Below, one piece after another: positions 32,195-39,943 of a stretch of DNA of 64,000 nt; the stretch's first letter is position 1, and each line of letters begins with the position of its first letter. Location of the stretch: the NCBI RefSeq assembly GCF_003324565.1, contig NZ_QOLA01000011.1, positions 1 through 64,000 of the forward strand. The letters run 5' to 3'. The notes under the pieces were generated by a model. The model was given only the letters and a program-made list of their open reading frames with translations. It ran no database searches and had not been told where the DNA came from. The translations under genes and the position numbers were made by a program. Source of the DNA: Streptomyces sp. SDr-06. GTDB taxonomy: Bacteria > Actinomycetota > Actinomycetes > Streptomycetales > Streptomycetaceae.

Positions 32195-33835
32195 ATGAGC
32201 CAGGACGGCGCACACGGCCGCTATGCGGGCGGTTCCATCGCGGGCGGGCGCTACCAGCTGCGCGACCTCCTCGGCGAGGGCGGCATGGCGTCGGTGTACC
32301 TCGCGTACGACTCCGCTCTGGACCGCCAGGTCGCCATCAAGACGCTGCACACGGAACTCGGCCGGGAACAGTCGTTCCGCGAGCGGTTCCGCCGTGAGGC
32401 CCAGGCGGTCGCCAAGCTCCAGCACACCAACATCGTCTCGGTCTTCGACACCGGCGAGGACACGGTGATGTTCAACGGGTCCGCCGGCGCCGACGGCGTG
32501 ATGCCCTACATCGTCATGGAGTACGTGGAGGGCGAGCCGCTCGGCTCGACGCTGCACCGCGACATCCAGCAGTACGGCGCGATGCCCGCCGACAAGGCCC
32601 TCAAGGTGACCGCCGACGTGCTCGCCGCCCTCGAGGTCAGCCACGAGATGGGCCTGGTCCACCGGGACATCAAGCCGGGCAACGTGATGATGACCAAGCG
32701 CGGCATCGTCAAGGTCATGGACTTCGGCATCGCCCGCGCCATGCAGTCCGGCGTCACCTCCATGACCCAGACCGGCATGGTCGTCGGCACCCCCCAGTAC
32801 CTGTCGCCCGAGCAGGCGCTCGGCCGCGGCGTGGACGCCCGCTCCGACCTGTACTCGGTCGGCATCATGCTCTTCCAGCTGCTGACCGGGCGGATCCCCT
32901 TCGACGCGGACTCTCCGCTGGCGATCGCGTACGCGCACGTCCAGGAGGAGCCGGTCGCGCCGTCCTCGGTCAACCGGTCGATCACCCCGGCCGTGGACGC
33001 GCTGGTCGCCCGCGCGCTGAAGAAGAACCCGAACGAGCGCTTCCCGAGCGCCCAGGCCATGCACGACGAGATCGTGCGGATCGCGTCCGCGGGCCAGATG
33101 GGCGCGGCCCCGGTCATCACTGGCGGCGCCCCGGCCGCCAGCGGCGCGGGCGTCGGCGCGACGGTCTTCCCGCCGCTCGACTCGCAGGCCGCGCCCGGCA
33201 TGCCGGGCAGTGTGCAGACCCCGTACCAGGCGGGCCCCTACGGCCCGCCCACCCCGGCGCCGACCCCGCAGCCGCAGCCCTCGTACGGCTACCCGCAGGC
33301 CGCGCATCAGCAGCCCGCCCCGATGGCGTCCCAGACGCCGCCGCCGTACACGGGCTCCCCGGCGCAGACGTCCTCGTCGGCCTCCGGCGGTTCGAAGCGC
33401 AACACCCCGGTGATCGTGGGCGCGATCGCGGTGGCGCTGCTCGCGATCGGCGGTCTGGTCACGGCCGTGATGATGAACAAGGACGACTCGGGCGGTACCG
33501 GAGGCGCCGCCAAGGCCAGCAGCTCGGCGCCGGCCGCGGGTCACAAGGGCCCGGAGCGGGACCGCACGATGGACACCGAGAAGTGCACCTCGCCCCAGAC
33601 CTCGACGCTGGACCCGGGCAAGGTCCAGGCGCCGGACTTCTCGTACAAGGACATCCTGTCGGTGAAGTCCTGCATCCAGGCCGCGGGCTGGAAGGTCAAC
33701 ACCGAGACGGTCGACAACGGCCAGTGGGGCCAGGACGTGGTGGTCACCCAGTTCCCCGCGGCCGGGGTGGACGTGGACAAGAAGAACGCGCAGTTCACGC
33801 TCCAGATCTCGTCGGGCAACGCGCCCGCGCAGTAA
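32195..33835 (+). CDS. Membrane Ser/Thr protein kinase with one PASTA-like domain
   Basis: 546 residues. Hanks kinase domain (about 20-285): LGEGGMASVY, Lys49, HRDIKPGN with Asp158, DFG176-178, and TSMTQTGMVVGTPQYLSPEQ. A Pro/Gln-rich cytoplasmic linker (about 310-400), transmembrane helix (about 405-427, VIVGAIAVALLAIGGLVTAVMM), and a single outer PASTA-like domain (about 475-540, ILSVKSCIQAAGWKV ... VVVTQFPAAGVDVDKKNAQFTLQIS). Cys464 and Cys493 could form a disulfide. PASTA kinases usually sense peptidoglycan fragments; a single domain is minimal. A strong terminator follows. Confidence 0.92.
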   Translation: MSQDGAHGRYAGGSIAGGRYQLRDLLGEGGMASVYLAYDSALDRQVAIKTLHTELGREQSFRERFRREAQAVAKLQHTNIVSVFDTGEDTVMFNGSAGADGVMPYIVMEYVEGEPLGSTLHRDIQQYGAMPADKALKVTADVLAALEVSHEMGLVHRDIKPGNVMMTKRGIVKVMDFGIARAMQSGVTSMTQTGMVVGTPQYLSPEQALGRGVDARSDLYSVGIMLFQLLTGRIPFDADSPLAIAYAHVQEEPVAPSSVNRSITPAVDALVARALKKNPNERFPSAQAMHDEIVRIASAGQMGAAPVITGGAPAASGAGVGATVFPPLDSQAAPGMPGSVQTPYQAGPYGPPTPAPTPQPQPSYGYPQAAHQQPAPMASQTPPPYTGSPAQTSSSASGGSKRNTPVIVGAIAVALLAIGGLVTAVMMNKDDSGGTGGAAKASSSAPAAGHKGPERDRTMDTEKCTSPQTSTLDPGKVQAPDFSYKDILSVKSCIQAAGWKVNTETVDNGQWGQDVVVTQFPAAGVDVDKKNAQFTLQISSGNAPAQ

Positions 33836-33853
33836 CCCCCTGCGGCTCGTTCC

Positions 33854-33888
33854 GCCAAGGCCCGGCACCCCTGGTGCCGGGCCTTGGC
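33854..33888 (+). terminator. Terminator of the PASTA kinase gene
   Basis: Perfect 16-bp stem GCCAAGGCCCGGCACC (33854-33869) / GGTGCCGGGCCTTGGC (33873-33888) with a 3-base loop, starting 19 bp after the stop. Confidence 0.85.
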
Positions 33889-34123
33889 GCGTGTGGAGGG
33901 GGCGGGCACGACCCGCCCGACGGGTCCGAGGGCATGCCAAGGCCCACGCACCCCGCCCGAGCGGCCCGCGTGTGCGGACGGCGGACCGGGCGGACGGGAG
34001 TCCGGGGCCGGCCCATTCGGCGCACCTGGCGCGGCTCCCGGGATGCCGGGCAACTCGCCCCGTGTGACGCTGATTCGGTCACCCCAGGCGATCCTGCACG
34101 TCCGTACGGGAAGGGGCCCTCCC

Positions 34124-34654
34124 ATGCCTCCAGGGATCCGGTCGCTCGCCGCGGCCGCATCGCTGACGGGGGCGCTGCTCCTGACGCCCCTGCCGTACGC
34201 GATCGCCGTCGGCACCCCCTCGCCCGGCCCGTCCCCGAGCGCGGCTTCCTCCGGCACGGCGCAGGCCTCGCCCCGGGCCGACCCCTCGCCGACCGCGTCC
34301 GAGGACCAGCACCTCGCGGGCAGCCGGGCGGGCGAGGGCCGGATCCGGCCGGGCCGCGTGGAGACCACGAACCCGCTCCCGGACGCCCCCGACGACGTGG
34401 CACCCGCCGACCTGGCACCGGCGCGGGAGGCGGTGCCGCAGGCCCCCCAGCAGGTTCCGACCCCGGAGCCTCCGGCACCGCCGACCCCCACCCCGACGCC
34501 CGGAGGGGCCCTTCCCTCCGCCCGGCACCGTCAGCAACCCCAGGCCTTCTCCCCCAGTTCCGACCTGCGCGTCCACGTTCTCTCCCTGGGCGCGGGCCTG
34601 ACCCTGACGGGCCTGGGGCTCGGATTCCTGGGACTGCGGCTGCGGCGACCGTGA
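34124..34654 (+). CDS. Secreted proline-rich protein with C-terminal anchor helix
   Basis: 176 residues. Signal peptide (1-28, SLAAAASLTGALLLTPLPYAIA), then a low-complexity Pro/Ser/Ala/Glu linker (about 30-140) without cysteines, a short VHVLSLGAGLTLTGLGLGFLGLRL hydrophobic segment and a basic end RLRRP. This is the layout of a small wall-spanning membrane-anchored protein; no enzymatic domain is seen. ATG 34124 follows GGGAAGGGG. The open frame runs to 33884, but the upstream part lacks a start with a ribosome site. Confidence 0.7.
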   Translation: MPPGIRSLAAAASLTGALLLTPLPYAIAVGTPSPGPSPSAASSGTAQASPRADPSPTASEDQHLAGSRAGEGRIRPGRVETTNPLPDAPDDVAPADLAPAREAVPQAPQQVPTPEPPAPPTPTPTPGGALPSARHRQQPQAFSPSSDLRVHVLSLGAGLTLTGLGLGFLGLRLRRP

Positions 34655-34678
34655 CGGGGCGCTGGGGAGCCGCTCGCT

Positions 34679-34692
34679 GTTTCACGTGAAAC
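34679..34692. promoter_or_regulatory. parS: parS site 2
   Basis: Exact GTTTCACGTGAAAC between the secreted-protein gene and the proteasome-activator gene. Confidence 0.93.
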
Positions 34693-34791
34693 GGTCGCCC
34701 CGCGACGGGAATCGGCGCCCGCAGGGCGGTGGATCAGTCCTTCGCGGGGGCACACCGTGATGTGAGGCACGTGTGCGAGAGAATGGACGGC

Positions 34792-35331
34792 ATGGAGATG
34801 CCGAGGAACGATAAGTCGCCGGACAGCCCCCACATCCTGGTCGTAGGCCAGGACGGTATGGCCATCGGCGGTGGAGACGACGAGTCCCGCGAGGTCCCGG
34901 TGACGGAGATGGTCGAACAGCCCGCGAAGGTCATGCGTATCGGCAGCATGATCAAGCAGCTCCTTGAGGAGGTCCGCGCGGCCCCTCTCGACGAGGCGAG
35001 CCGAGTACGCCTGAAGGACATCCACGCTTCGTCCGTGAAGGAGCTGGAAGACGGACTGGCGCCGGAGCTGGTCGAGGAGCTGGAGCGGCTCTCCCTGCCG
35101 TTCACGGACGAGGCCATCCCCTCGGAGTCCGAACTCCGCATCGCGCAGGCCCAGTTGGTCGGCTGGCTCGAAGGTCTCTTCCACGGGATCCAGACGGCCC
35201 TGTTCGCCCAGCAGATGGCGGCCCGCGCCCAGCTGGAGCAGATGCGGCGCGCGCTGCCGCCCGGCGTCTCGCACGACGACGAGGACGAGGACGGCCCGCA
35301 CGCGGGCGCCCGCTCTGGCCCGTACCTGTAA
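34792..35331 (+). CDS. bpa: Bacterial proteasome activator (Bpa/PafE)
   Basis: 179 residues. All-helical ring-forming activator that docks on the 20S proteasome independently of ATP and opens the gate for unfolded substrates (established in mycobacteria). The core helices include EQPAKVMRIGSMIKQLLEEVRAAPLDEASRVRLKDIHASSVKELE and AQLVGWLEGLFHGIQTALFAQQMAARAQLEQMRR. The acidic tail ends GPYL, matching the GQYL-type docking motif with the penultimate Tyr. ATG 34792 is nine bases after GAGAGA; ATGs at 34783 and 34798 are alternatives. Confidence 0.92.
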   Translation: MEMPRNDKSPDSPHILVVGQDGMAIGGGDDESREVPVTEMVEQPAKVMRIGSMIKQLLEEVRAAPLDEASRVRLKDIHASSVKELEDGLAPELVEELERLSLPFTDEAIPSESELRIAQAQLVGWLEGLFHGIQTALFAQQMAARAQLEQMRRALPPGVSHDDEDEDGPHAGARSGPYL

Positions 35332-35353
35332 CCGGCCCGCGCACCGAGCGGCC

Positions 35354-35382
35354 GGAGGGGGCGCCTTCGTGGCGCCCCCTCC
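35354..35382. terminator. Bidirectional terminator between bpa and the quinone oxidoreductase gene
   Basis: Perfect 12-bp stem GGAGGGGGCGCC (35354-35365) / GGCGCCCCCTCC (35371-35382), loop TTCGT, between convergent stop codons at 35331 and 35389. Confidence 0.85.
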
Positions 35383-35388
35383 GCACGT

Positions 35389-36369
35389 TCACCCGACGGT
35401 CAGCAGCACCTTGCCCACATGGCCGGAGGCCTCCAGCACCCGGTGCCCTTCGGCGGCGTCCGCCAGCGGCAGCGTCCGGTCCACCACGGGCCGCACCCGG
35501 CCCCCGGCGATGAGCGGCCACACATGCTCGCGGACGGCCGCCACGATGGTCGCCTTCTCCGAGGCGGGCCGGCCCCGCAGCGAGGTCGCGGTGACCGCGG
35601 CCCGCTTGGTCAGCAGGGCGCCGAGGTTCAGCTCGCCCTTGGCGCCGCCCTGGAGGCCGATCACGGCGAGCCGCCCGTTGACGGCGAGCGCCCGCACGTT
35701 CCGGTCCAGGTACTTGGCGCCCATGATGTCGAGGATGACATCGGCCCCGACGCCGTCCGTGGCCTTCAACACCTCATCCACGAAGTCCTGTTCGCGGTAG
35801 TCGATCAGGATGTCGGCGCCCAGTTCGGCGCAGCGCGCCAGCTTGTCGGGGCCGCCCGCCGTCACCGCGACCCTGGCGCCGACCGCCTTGCCGAGCTGGA
35901 TCGCCATCGTGCCGATCCCGCTCGCCCCGCCGTGCACCAGCAGCGTCTCGCCGGGCCGCAGGTGGGACACCATGAAGACGTTGGACCAGACGGTGCAGGC
36001 GACCTCGGGCAGGGCCGCCGCCTGGGCCAGCTCCACGCCCTCCGGCACGGGCAGCAGCTGCCCGGCCGGCACGGCCACCTTCTCGGCGTAGCCGCCGCCG
36101 CTCAGCAGCGCGCACACCTCGTCGCCGACGCTCCACCCGGACACCCCGGGCCCCAGCGCGGCGATGCGCCCCGAACATTCGAGGCCCGGGTACGGGGACG
36201 CCCCGGGCGGCGGGTTGTAGAAGCCCTGCCGCTGGAGCACATCGGCACGGTTGACGGCGGCGGCGGCCACCTCGACGAGGACCTCGCCCTCGCCCGGTAC
36301 GGGATCGGGCACCTCGGCCCAGACCAGCGCCTCGGGACCGCCCGGCTCAGGAATCGTGATCGCATGCAT
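35389..36369 (-). CDS. NAD(P)H-quinone oxidoreductase (zinc-free MDR, PIG3-like)
   Basis: 326-residue medium-chain reductase. GroES-like N-terminal half with VNRADVLQRQGFYNPPPGAS, the hallmark of the PIG3 quinone-oxidoreductase subgroup, and a Rossmann half with LLVHGGASGIGTMAIQLGKA. No zinc ligands. It probably reduces quinones with NADPH. The start ATG 36369 gives MHAITIPEPGGP; the longer frame to 36411 has no better signal. It begins ten bases before the end of the potassium channel gene region, so it is likely cotranscribed behind it. Confidence 0.93.
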   Translation of the reverse strand: MHAITIPEPGGPEALVWAEVPDPVPGEGEVLVEVAAAAVNRADVLQRQGFYNPPPGASPYPGLECSGRIAALGPGVSGWSVGDEVCALLSGGGYAEKVAVPAGQLLPVPEGVELAQAAALPEVACTVWSNVFMVSHLRPGETLLVHGGASGIGTMAIQLGKAVGARVAVTAGGPDKLARCAELGADILIDYREQDFVDEVLKATDGVGADVILDIMGAKYLDRNVRALAVNGRLAVIGLQGGAKGELNLGALLTKRAAVTATSLRGRPASEKATIVAAVREHVWPLIAGGRVRPVVDRTLPLADAAEGHRVLEASGHVGKVLLTVG

Positions 36370-36379
36370 GCGGCCGACG

Positions 36380-37468
36380 CTACTCCGGCTGACCCTCCAC
36401 CGGCGCACCACCGGCTCGTACGATGGTGATGAGCCGGTCGGTGAGCTGGAGCGGGCTCGCCTTGGCGTCGTCGTACGCCAGCAGCCGATGGCCGCGCAGC
36501 ACGCTCACCACCAGGTCCTCGGTCTCCCGGACCCCGCGCCCGACCTCGCTCTTGCGCACGGGCCGCTCCACCATGTCGAGCCCGCTGCCCTGCTGGATCA
36601 GGTCCTCCATCACGGTGCCCGCGCTCGGGCTGAGCACCGACAGGCCGAGCAGTCGGCCGGCCGCGCTGGCGCTGGTGATGACGGCGTCGGCTCCGGACTG
36701 GCGCAGCAGCGGCGCGTTCTCCTCCTCCCGTACCGCGGCGACGATCTTCGCGCCCCGGTTGAGCTGGCGGGCCGTCAGCGCCACCAGGACCGCGGTGTCG
36801 TCGCGCTGGGTGGCGATGACGACCTGGCGGGCCTTCTGGAGTTCGGCCCGCAGCAGCACATCGCTGCGGGTGGCGTCCCCGATGACACCGACGAAGCCCT
36901 CCGCGTTGGCGGTCTCGATCACCTTCGCGCTCGGGTCGACGATCACGACCTGGTCCTTCCGCAGGCCCGTCGCGCACAGGGTCTGGATCGCCGACCGGCC
37001 CTTCGTCCCGAAGCCGACGACGACGGTGTGCTCTCGCAATTGAGCCTTCCAGCGGTTGAGCCGCCACTCTTCGCGGGTCCGTTCGGTGAGGACCTCGAGA
37101 GTGGTTCCGACGAGGATGATCAGGAACAGCACGCGCAGCGGCGTGACCAGCAGGATGTTGGTCAGGCGCGCGCTGTCGCTGTAGGGGACGATGTCGCCGT
37201 AGCCCGTCGTGGAGAGCGTGACGGTGGCGTAGTAGACGGCGTCGAGGAAGTCGACCTTGCCGTTGGCGTTGTCGTGGTAGCCGCCCCGGTCGATCCAGAC
37301 GATGGCGGTCGTCAGTATCAGCACGGCGAGCGCCATCAGCAGGCGCTTGGCGACCTGGCGCAGGGGCCGGTCGACGACCCGGCGGGGCAGCTTCACCCGC
37401 CGGGTGATCAGGTTCTCGCCCGCCTGGCGTGCCATCGCGTCATGGCCGGGCAGTTTCACGTGAAACAC
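36380..37468 (-). CDS. Potassium channel with RCK/TrkA-N domain
   Basis: 362-residue two-helix potassium channel. TM1 about 43-59 (LLMALAVLILTTAIVWI), pore loop with selectivity filter TLSTTGYGDIVP (about 86-97), TM2 about 108-124, and a cytoplasmic RCK domain (about 145-265) with VVVGFGTKGRSAIQTL and DATRSDVLL, then an RCK-C-like end. The GTG at 37468 overlaps a parS site, so the first residues FHVK are encoded by parS; ATG 37435 (MARQAGENL) is an alternative start. Confidence 0.9.
   Translation of the reverse strand: MFHVKLPGHDAMARQAGENLITRRVKLPRRVVDRPLRQVAKRLLMALAVLILTTAIVWIDRGGYHDNANGKVDFLDAVYYATVTLSTTGYGDIVPYSDSARLTNILLVTPLRVLFLIILVGTTLEVLTERTREEWRLNRWKAQLREHTVVVGFGTKGRSAIQTLCATGLRKDQVVIVDPSAKVIETANAEGFVGVIGDATRSDVLLRAELQKARQVVIATQRDDTAVLVALTARQLNRGAKIVAAVREEENAPLLRQSGADAVITSASAAGRLLGLSVLSPSAGTVMEDLIQQGSGLDMVERPVRKSEVGRGVRETEDLVVSVLRGHRLLAYDDAKASPLQLTDRLITIVRAGGAPVEGQPE
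37453..37466. promoter_or_regulatory. parS: parS site 3 (at potassium channel start)
   Basis: Exact GTTTCACGTGAAAC overlapping the proposed GTG start codon of the channel gene. Confidence 0.93.
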
Positions 37469-37523
37469 CCTTCATCGAGGCGGGAGTTGGAGGTGCGTGT
37501 GGTTCGTTCGGTTCGGGCGGGGC

Positions 37524-37537
37524 GTTTCACGTGAAAC
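37524..37537. promoter_or_regulatory. parS: parS site 4
   Basis: Exact GTTTCACGTGAAAC in the 163-bp gap between the channel gene and moeA, 71 bp from site 3. Confidence 0.93.
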
Positions 37538-37628
37538 GTCCTTCAGGTGAGCTGGAGTTGGCGATGGTCGAGGGCGTCCCACACGGAACAGGCCGCGTGC
37601 AGGCGCGAGTTGATGCCGAGGGAGAGCC

Positions 37629-37642
37629 GTTTCACGTGAAAC
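37629..37642. promoter_or_regulatory. parS: parS site 5 (contains the moeA stop codon)
   Basis: Exact GTTTCACGTGAAAC; read on the minus strand, its TGA (37634-37632) ends moeA, so the last residues Cys-Phe-Thr come from parS. Confidence 0.93.
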
Positions 37643-38993
37643 AGCCTTCGCCCGAGGCTGATGGAGACCAGGGCAGGTCGAGGACCTCGACCTCCCGGCC
37701 CGCGCGAGCCCCGCCCGGCGGCACCACCGCGAGACCGTCGGCGGCCGCGATCCCGCGCAGCATCGCCGGGCCGTTGTAGTGCAGCGGCACGACCCGGTCG
37801 GCGCGGTGCACCACGGGTACGAGCCGGGTGTCGTACGGATGCCCCTGCACCTCGTTGCGCAGGGGGGCGGTGTATGCCACGGGCCGCGCCCGGTGCGCGA
37901 GTTCACGCAGCAGCGGCTCGGCCAGGGTGAGGAGTCCGGACACCGCGGCGAGCGGGTTGCCGGGCAGCCCGACGAGGTGCTTCCCCACGCCGATCTGCGC
38001 CAGCAGCATGGGGTGGCCCGGCCGCACGGCGACACCGTCGACCAGGAGCTCCGCACCGGCCTTGTGGAGCACGGGGTGGACGTGGTCGACGGGTCCGGCC
38101 GCCGTGCCGCCCGTCGTGATCACGAGGTCGGCCGAGGAGGCGGTGACGGCCGCGAGCAGCGCACCCGCGTCGTCCTTGAGCCGCCGCGTCGCGACGACCT
38201 CGGCGCCGAGCGCCCGCAGCCAGACCCCGAGCATCGGGCCGAGCGCGTCCCGGATCAGCCCGTCGTGCGGGAGCCCGCGCGTGAGCAGCTCGTCGCCGAG
38301 GACCAGGATCTCGACGCGGGGCCTGGGGACCGTGCTCAGCTCGTCGTACCCGGCGGCCGCGGCGAGGCCGAGCACGGCCGGGGTGACCAGGGCGCCCGCG
38401 GGAAGCAGCGCGTCACCCGAGCGGCATTCCTGGCCGCGCGGGCGGATGTCCTGGCCGTGCAGCACCACGCGGTCGGCCTGGAGCTGGGTGCGGGCCTCAT
38501 CGGTGCGGGCGTGCTCGCTGCGGATCACGGCGGTGGCCCCGGCGGGGACGCGGGCCCCGGTGGCGATGCGTACCGCTTCCCCGTCGGCGAGGTTGCCGGG
38601 CAGGGAGTGCCCGGCAAGGATGCCGCCGTCCCGCACCGTCCACGGACCGGGACCGGCGACGGCCCAGCCGTCCATGGCGGAGGTGTCGAAGGACGGCAGG
38701 TCGGTGAGGGCGGTCAGCGGCTCGGTGAGGATCTCGCCCAGCGCCCGCTCCAGCGGGACCCGGTGGGAACGGGCGGGTGCGGCCCGGCCGGCCCGGGTGG
38801 CCACGGTGCGGGCCTCGGACCAGGCCATGGCTCTGTGGCGGGGCGCCTGTCGGGGCTCCGGCGTCGGGGTATCGGCGCGGGCCCGGCCCATGGCGGGGCT
38901 CTCCCCGGCCGGGTTGACGGTGGGCCCGGCGTCGCGCAGCAGGGCGAGGGCCTCGTCGGACCCGTCGTCCGCCCCCGGGCTCCGGGCGGTCAT
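37632..38993 (-). CDS. moeA: Molybdopterin molybdotransferase MoeA
   Basis: 453 residues. Inserts molybdate into adenylylated molybdopterin in molybdenum-cofactor synthesis. MoeA motifs: LPSFDTSAMDGWAV, RIATGARVPAGATAVI, and the MoCF domain with LVITTGGTAAGPVDHVHPVL and LVGLPGNPLAAVSGLL. A low-complexity N-terminal extension (about 1-50) precedes the first domain. The ATG overlaps the stop of the MobA-like gene by four bases (ATGA), indicating translational coupling. No other moa or mob genes are present in the window. Confidence 0.92.
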   Translation of the reverse strand: MTARSPGADDGSDEALALLRDAGPTVNPAGESPAMGRARADTPTPEPRQAPRHRAMAWSEARTVATRAGRAAPARSHRVPLERALGEILTEPLTALTDLPSFDTSAMDGWAVAGPGPWTVRDGGILAGHSLPGNLADGEAVRIATGARVPAGATAVIRSEHARTDEARTQLQADRVVLHGQDIRPRGQECRSGDALLPAGALVTPAVLGLAAAAGYDELSTVPRPRVEILVLGDELLTRGLPHDGLIRDALGPMLGVWLRALGAEVVATRRLKDDAGALLAAVTASSADLVITTGGTAAGPVDHVHPVLHKAGAELLVDGVAVRPGHPMLLAQIGVGKHLVGLPGNPLAAVSGLLTLAEPLLRELAHRARPVAYTAPLRNEVQGHPYDTRLVPVVHRADRVVPLHYNGPAMLRGIAAADGLAVVPPGGARAGREVEVLDLPWSPSASGEGCFT

Positions 38994-39874
38994 CCGGCGT
39001 CGTTCCTCGGGCCGTCGGGGGTCTCGGTCTCGGCCGCCCAGCGGTTGGCGAGCGCCGCCGCCCTGCGGGCCGCCTCCGCCACGTCCTTGCCCTCGCCGCC
39101 CGCCTTCGCGGCCGCGTAGCCGACCAGGAAGGTGGTGAGCGGGGCGGCGGGCCGGGCGACGCCGTGGGCGGCATCCCTGGCCAGGTCGAGCAGGACGCCG
39201 GTGTCGACATCCAGCTCGATGCCGAGTTCGTCCTTGACTGCGGTGATCCATTCGTCCAGCACGCCCCCATGGTCCCTGATGCGGGCCCGGGCTGCCGCGA
39301 GGTCCTCCCAGGTGTCGCAGTCGAAGGAGGCGAGCGGGTCGGCGGAAAGGCGGCCGAGGTCGAGTTCCCGGACGAGCAGCCGCAGCGGGAGACCGGCGAG
39401 CGAGCCGTGTTCGGTGGCGAGCAGCGCGAGCTCGCGGCGCAGCGGTTCGGCGCGGTAGAGGGCGACCAGCGGCTGGTCGCGTCCTTCGGCGTCGGTGCAG
39501 AGCACGCCCTCGCGGCCGGTGCGCCGCAGTTCGCCGAGGAGGGCGTGGACGGTCGGCGCGGCCAGGAACGGCAGATCGGCCGAGAGCACGAGCACGCTCG
39601 CGGCCGAGGTGCGCCGGACACCGGCGTCCAGCGCGGCCAGCGGGCCGCCGCCCGCCGGTTCCTCCCGGGTCCACACCACGGGCCGGGTGGTGGGCCGCCG
39701 CCCGCCCACCACCACGGTGTTCGCGGCGCCGGCGCAGGCGGTCAGGACCCGGTCGAGCAGGGCCCGGCCGCCCACGCTGAGCCCGGGTTTGTCGGCGCCG
39801 CCGAGCCGCTTGGCGGCGCCTCCGGCGAGCACCACGGCGTCATACGCGGTCGGCGCGGCGTCATACGCGGTCAT
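38990..39874 (-). CDS. MobA-like nucleotidyltransferase fused to DUF6457-like domain
   Basis: 294 residues. The N-terminal NTP-transferase (about 12-195) has AVVLAGGAAKRLGGADKP, VLVLSADLPFLAAP and a MobA-type core; the C-terminal helical domain (about 205-280, LDEWITAVKDELGIELDVDTGVLLDLARDAAHGVARPAAPLTTFLVGYAAAK) matches DUF6457. Probably links GMP to molybdenum cofactor, as inferred from MobA similarity and coupling to moeA. ATG 39874 begins MTAYDAAPTAYDA, encoded by a short duplicated segment. DUF6457 has no known role. Confidence 0.85.
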   Translation of the reverse strand: MTAYDAAPTAYDAVVLAGGAAKRLGGADKPGLSVGGRALLDRVLTACAGAANTVVVGGRRPTTRPVVWTREEPAGGGPLAALDAGVRRTSAASVLVLSADLPFLAAPTVHALLGELRRTGREGVLCTDAEGRDQPLVALYRAEPLRRELALLATEHGSLAGLPLRLLVRELDLGRLSADPLASFDCDTWEDLAAARARIRDHGGVLDEWITAVKDELGIELDVDTGVLLDLARDAAHGVARPAAPLTTFLVGYAAAKAGGEGKDVAEAARRAAALANRWAAETETPDGPRNDAG

Positions 39875-39905
39875 CTTCCGAGTATGGGCCGCCGGACGAT
39901 CAGCG

Positions 39906-39940
39906 ATGGCCCCGCGAACGTCCCGGGTCCGCGGGGCCAT
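39906..39940. terminator. Terminator between bkd operon 2 and the MobA-like gene
   Basis: Perfect 11-bp stem ATGGCCCCGCG (39906-39916) / CGCGGGGCCAT (39930-39940), 13-base loop, immediately past the bkdC2 stop at 39944. Confidence 0.75.
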
Positions 39941-39943
39941 TCG

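Noticed and set aside
33760..33800. DnaA-like TTGTCCACG in the kinase gene
   Set aside because: One mismatch from consensus and inside coding sequence; not counted.
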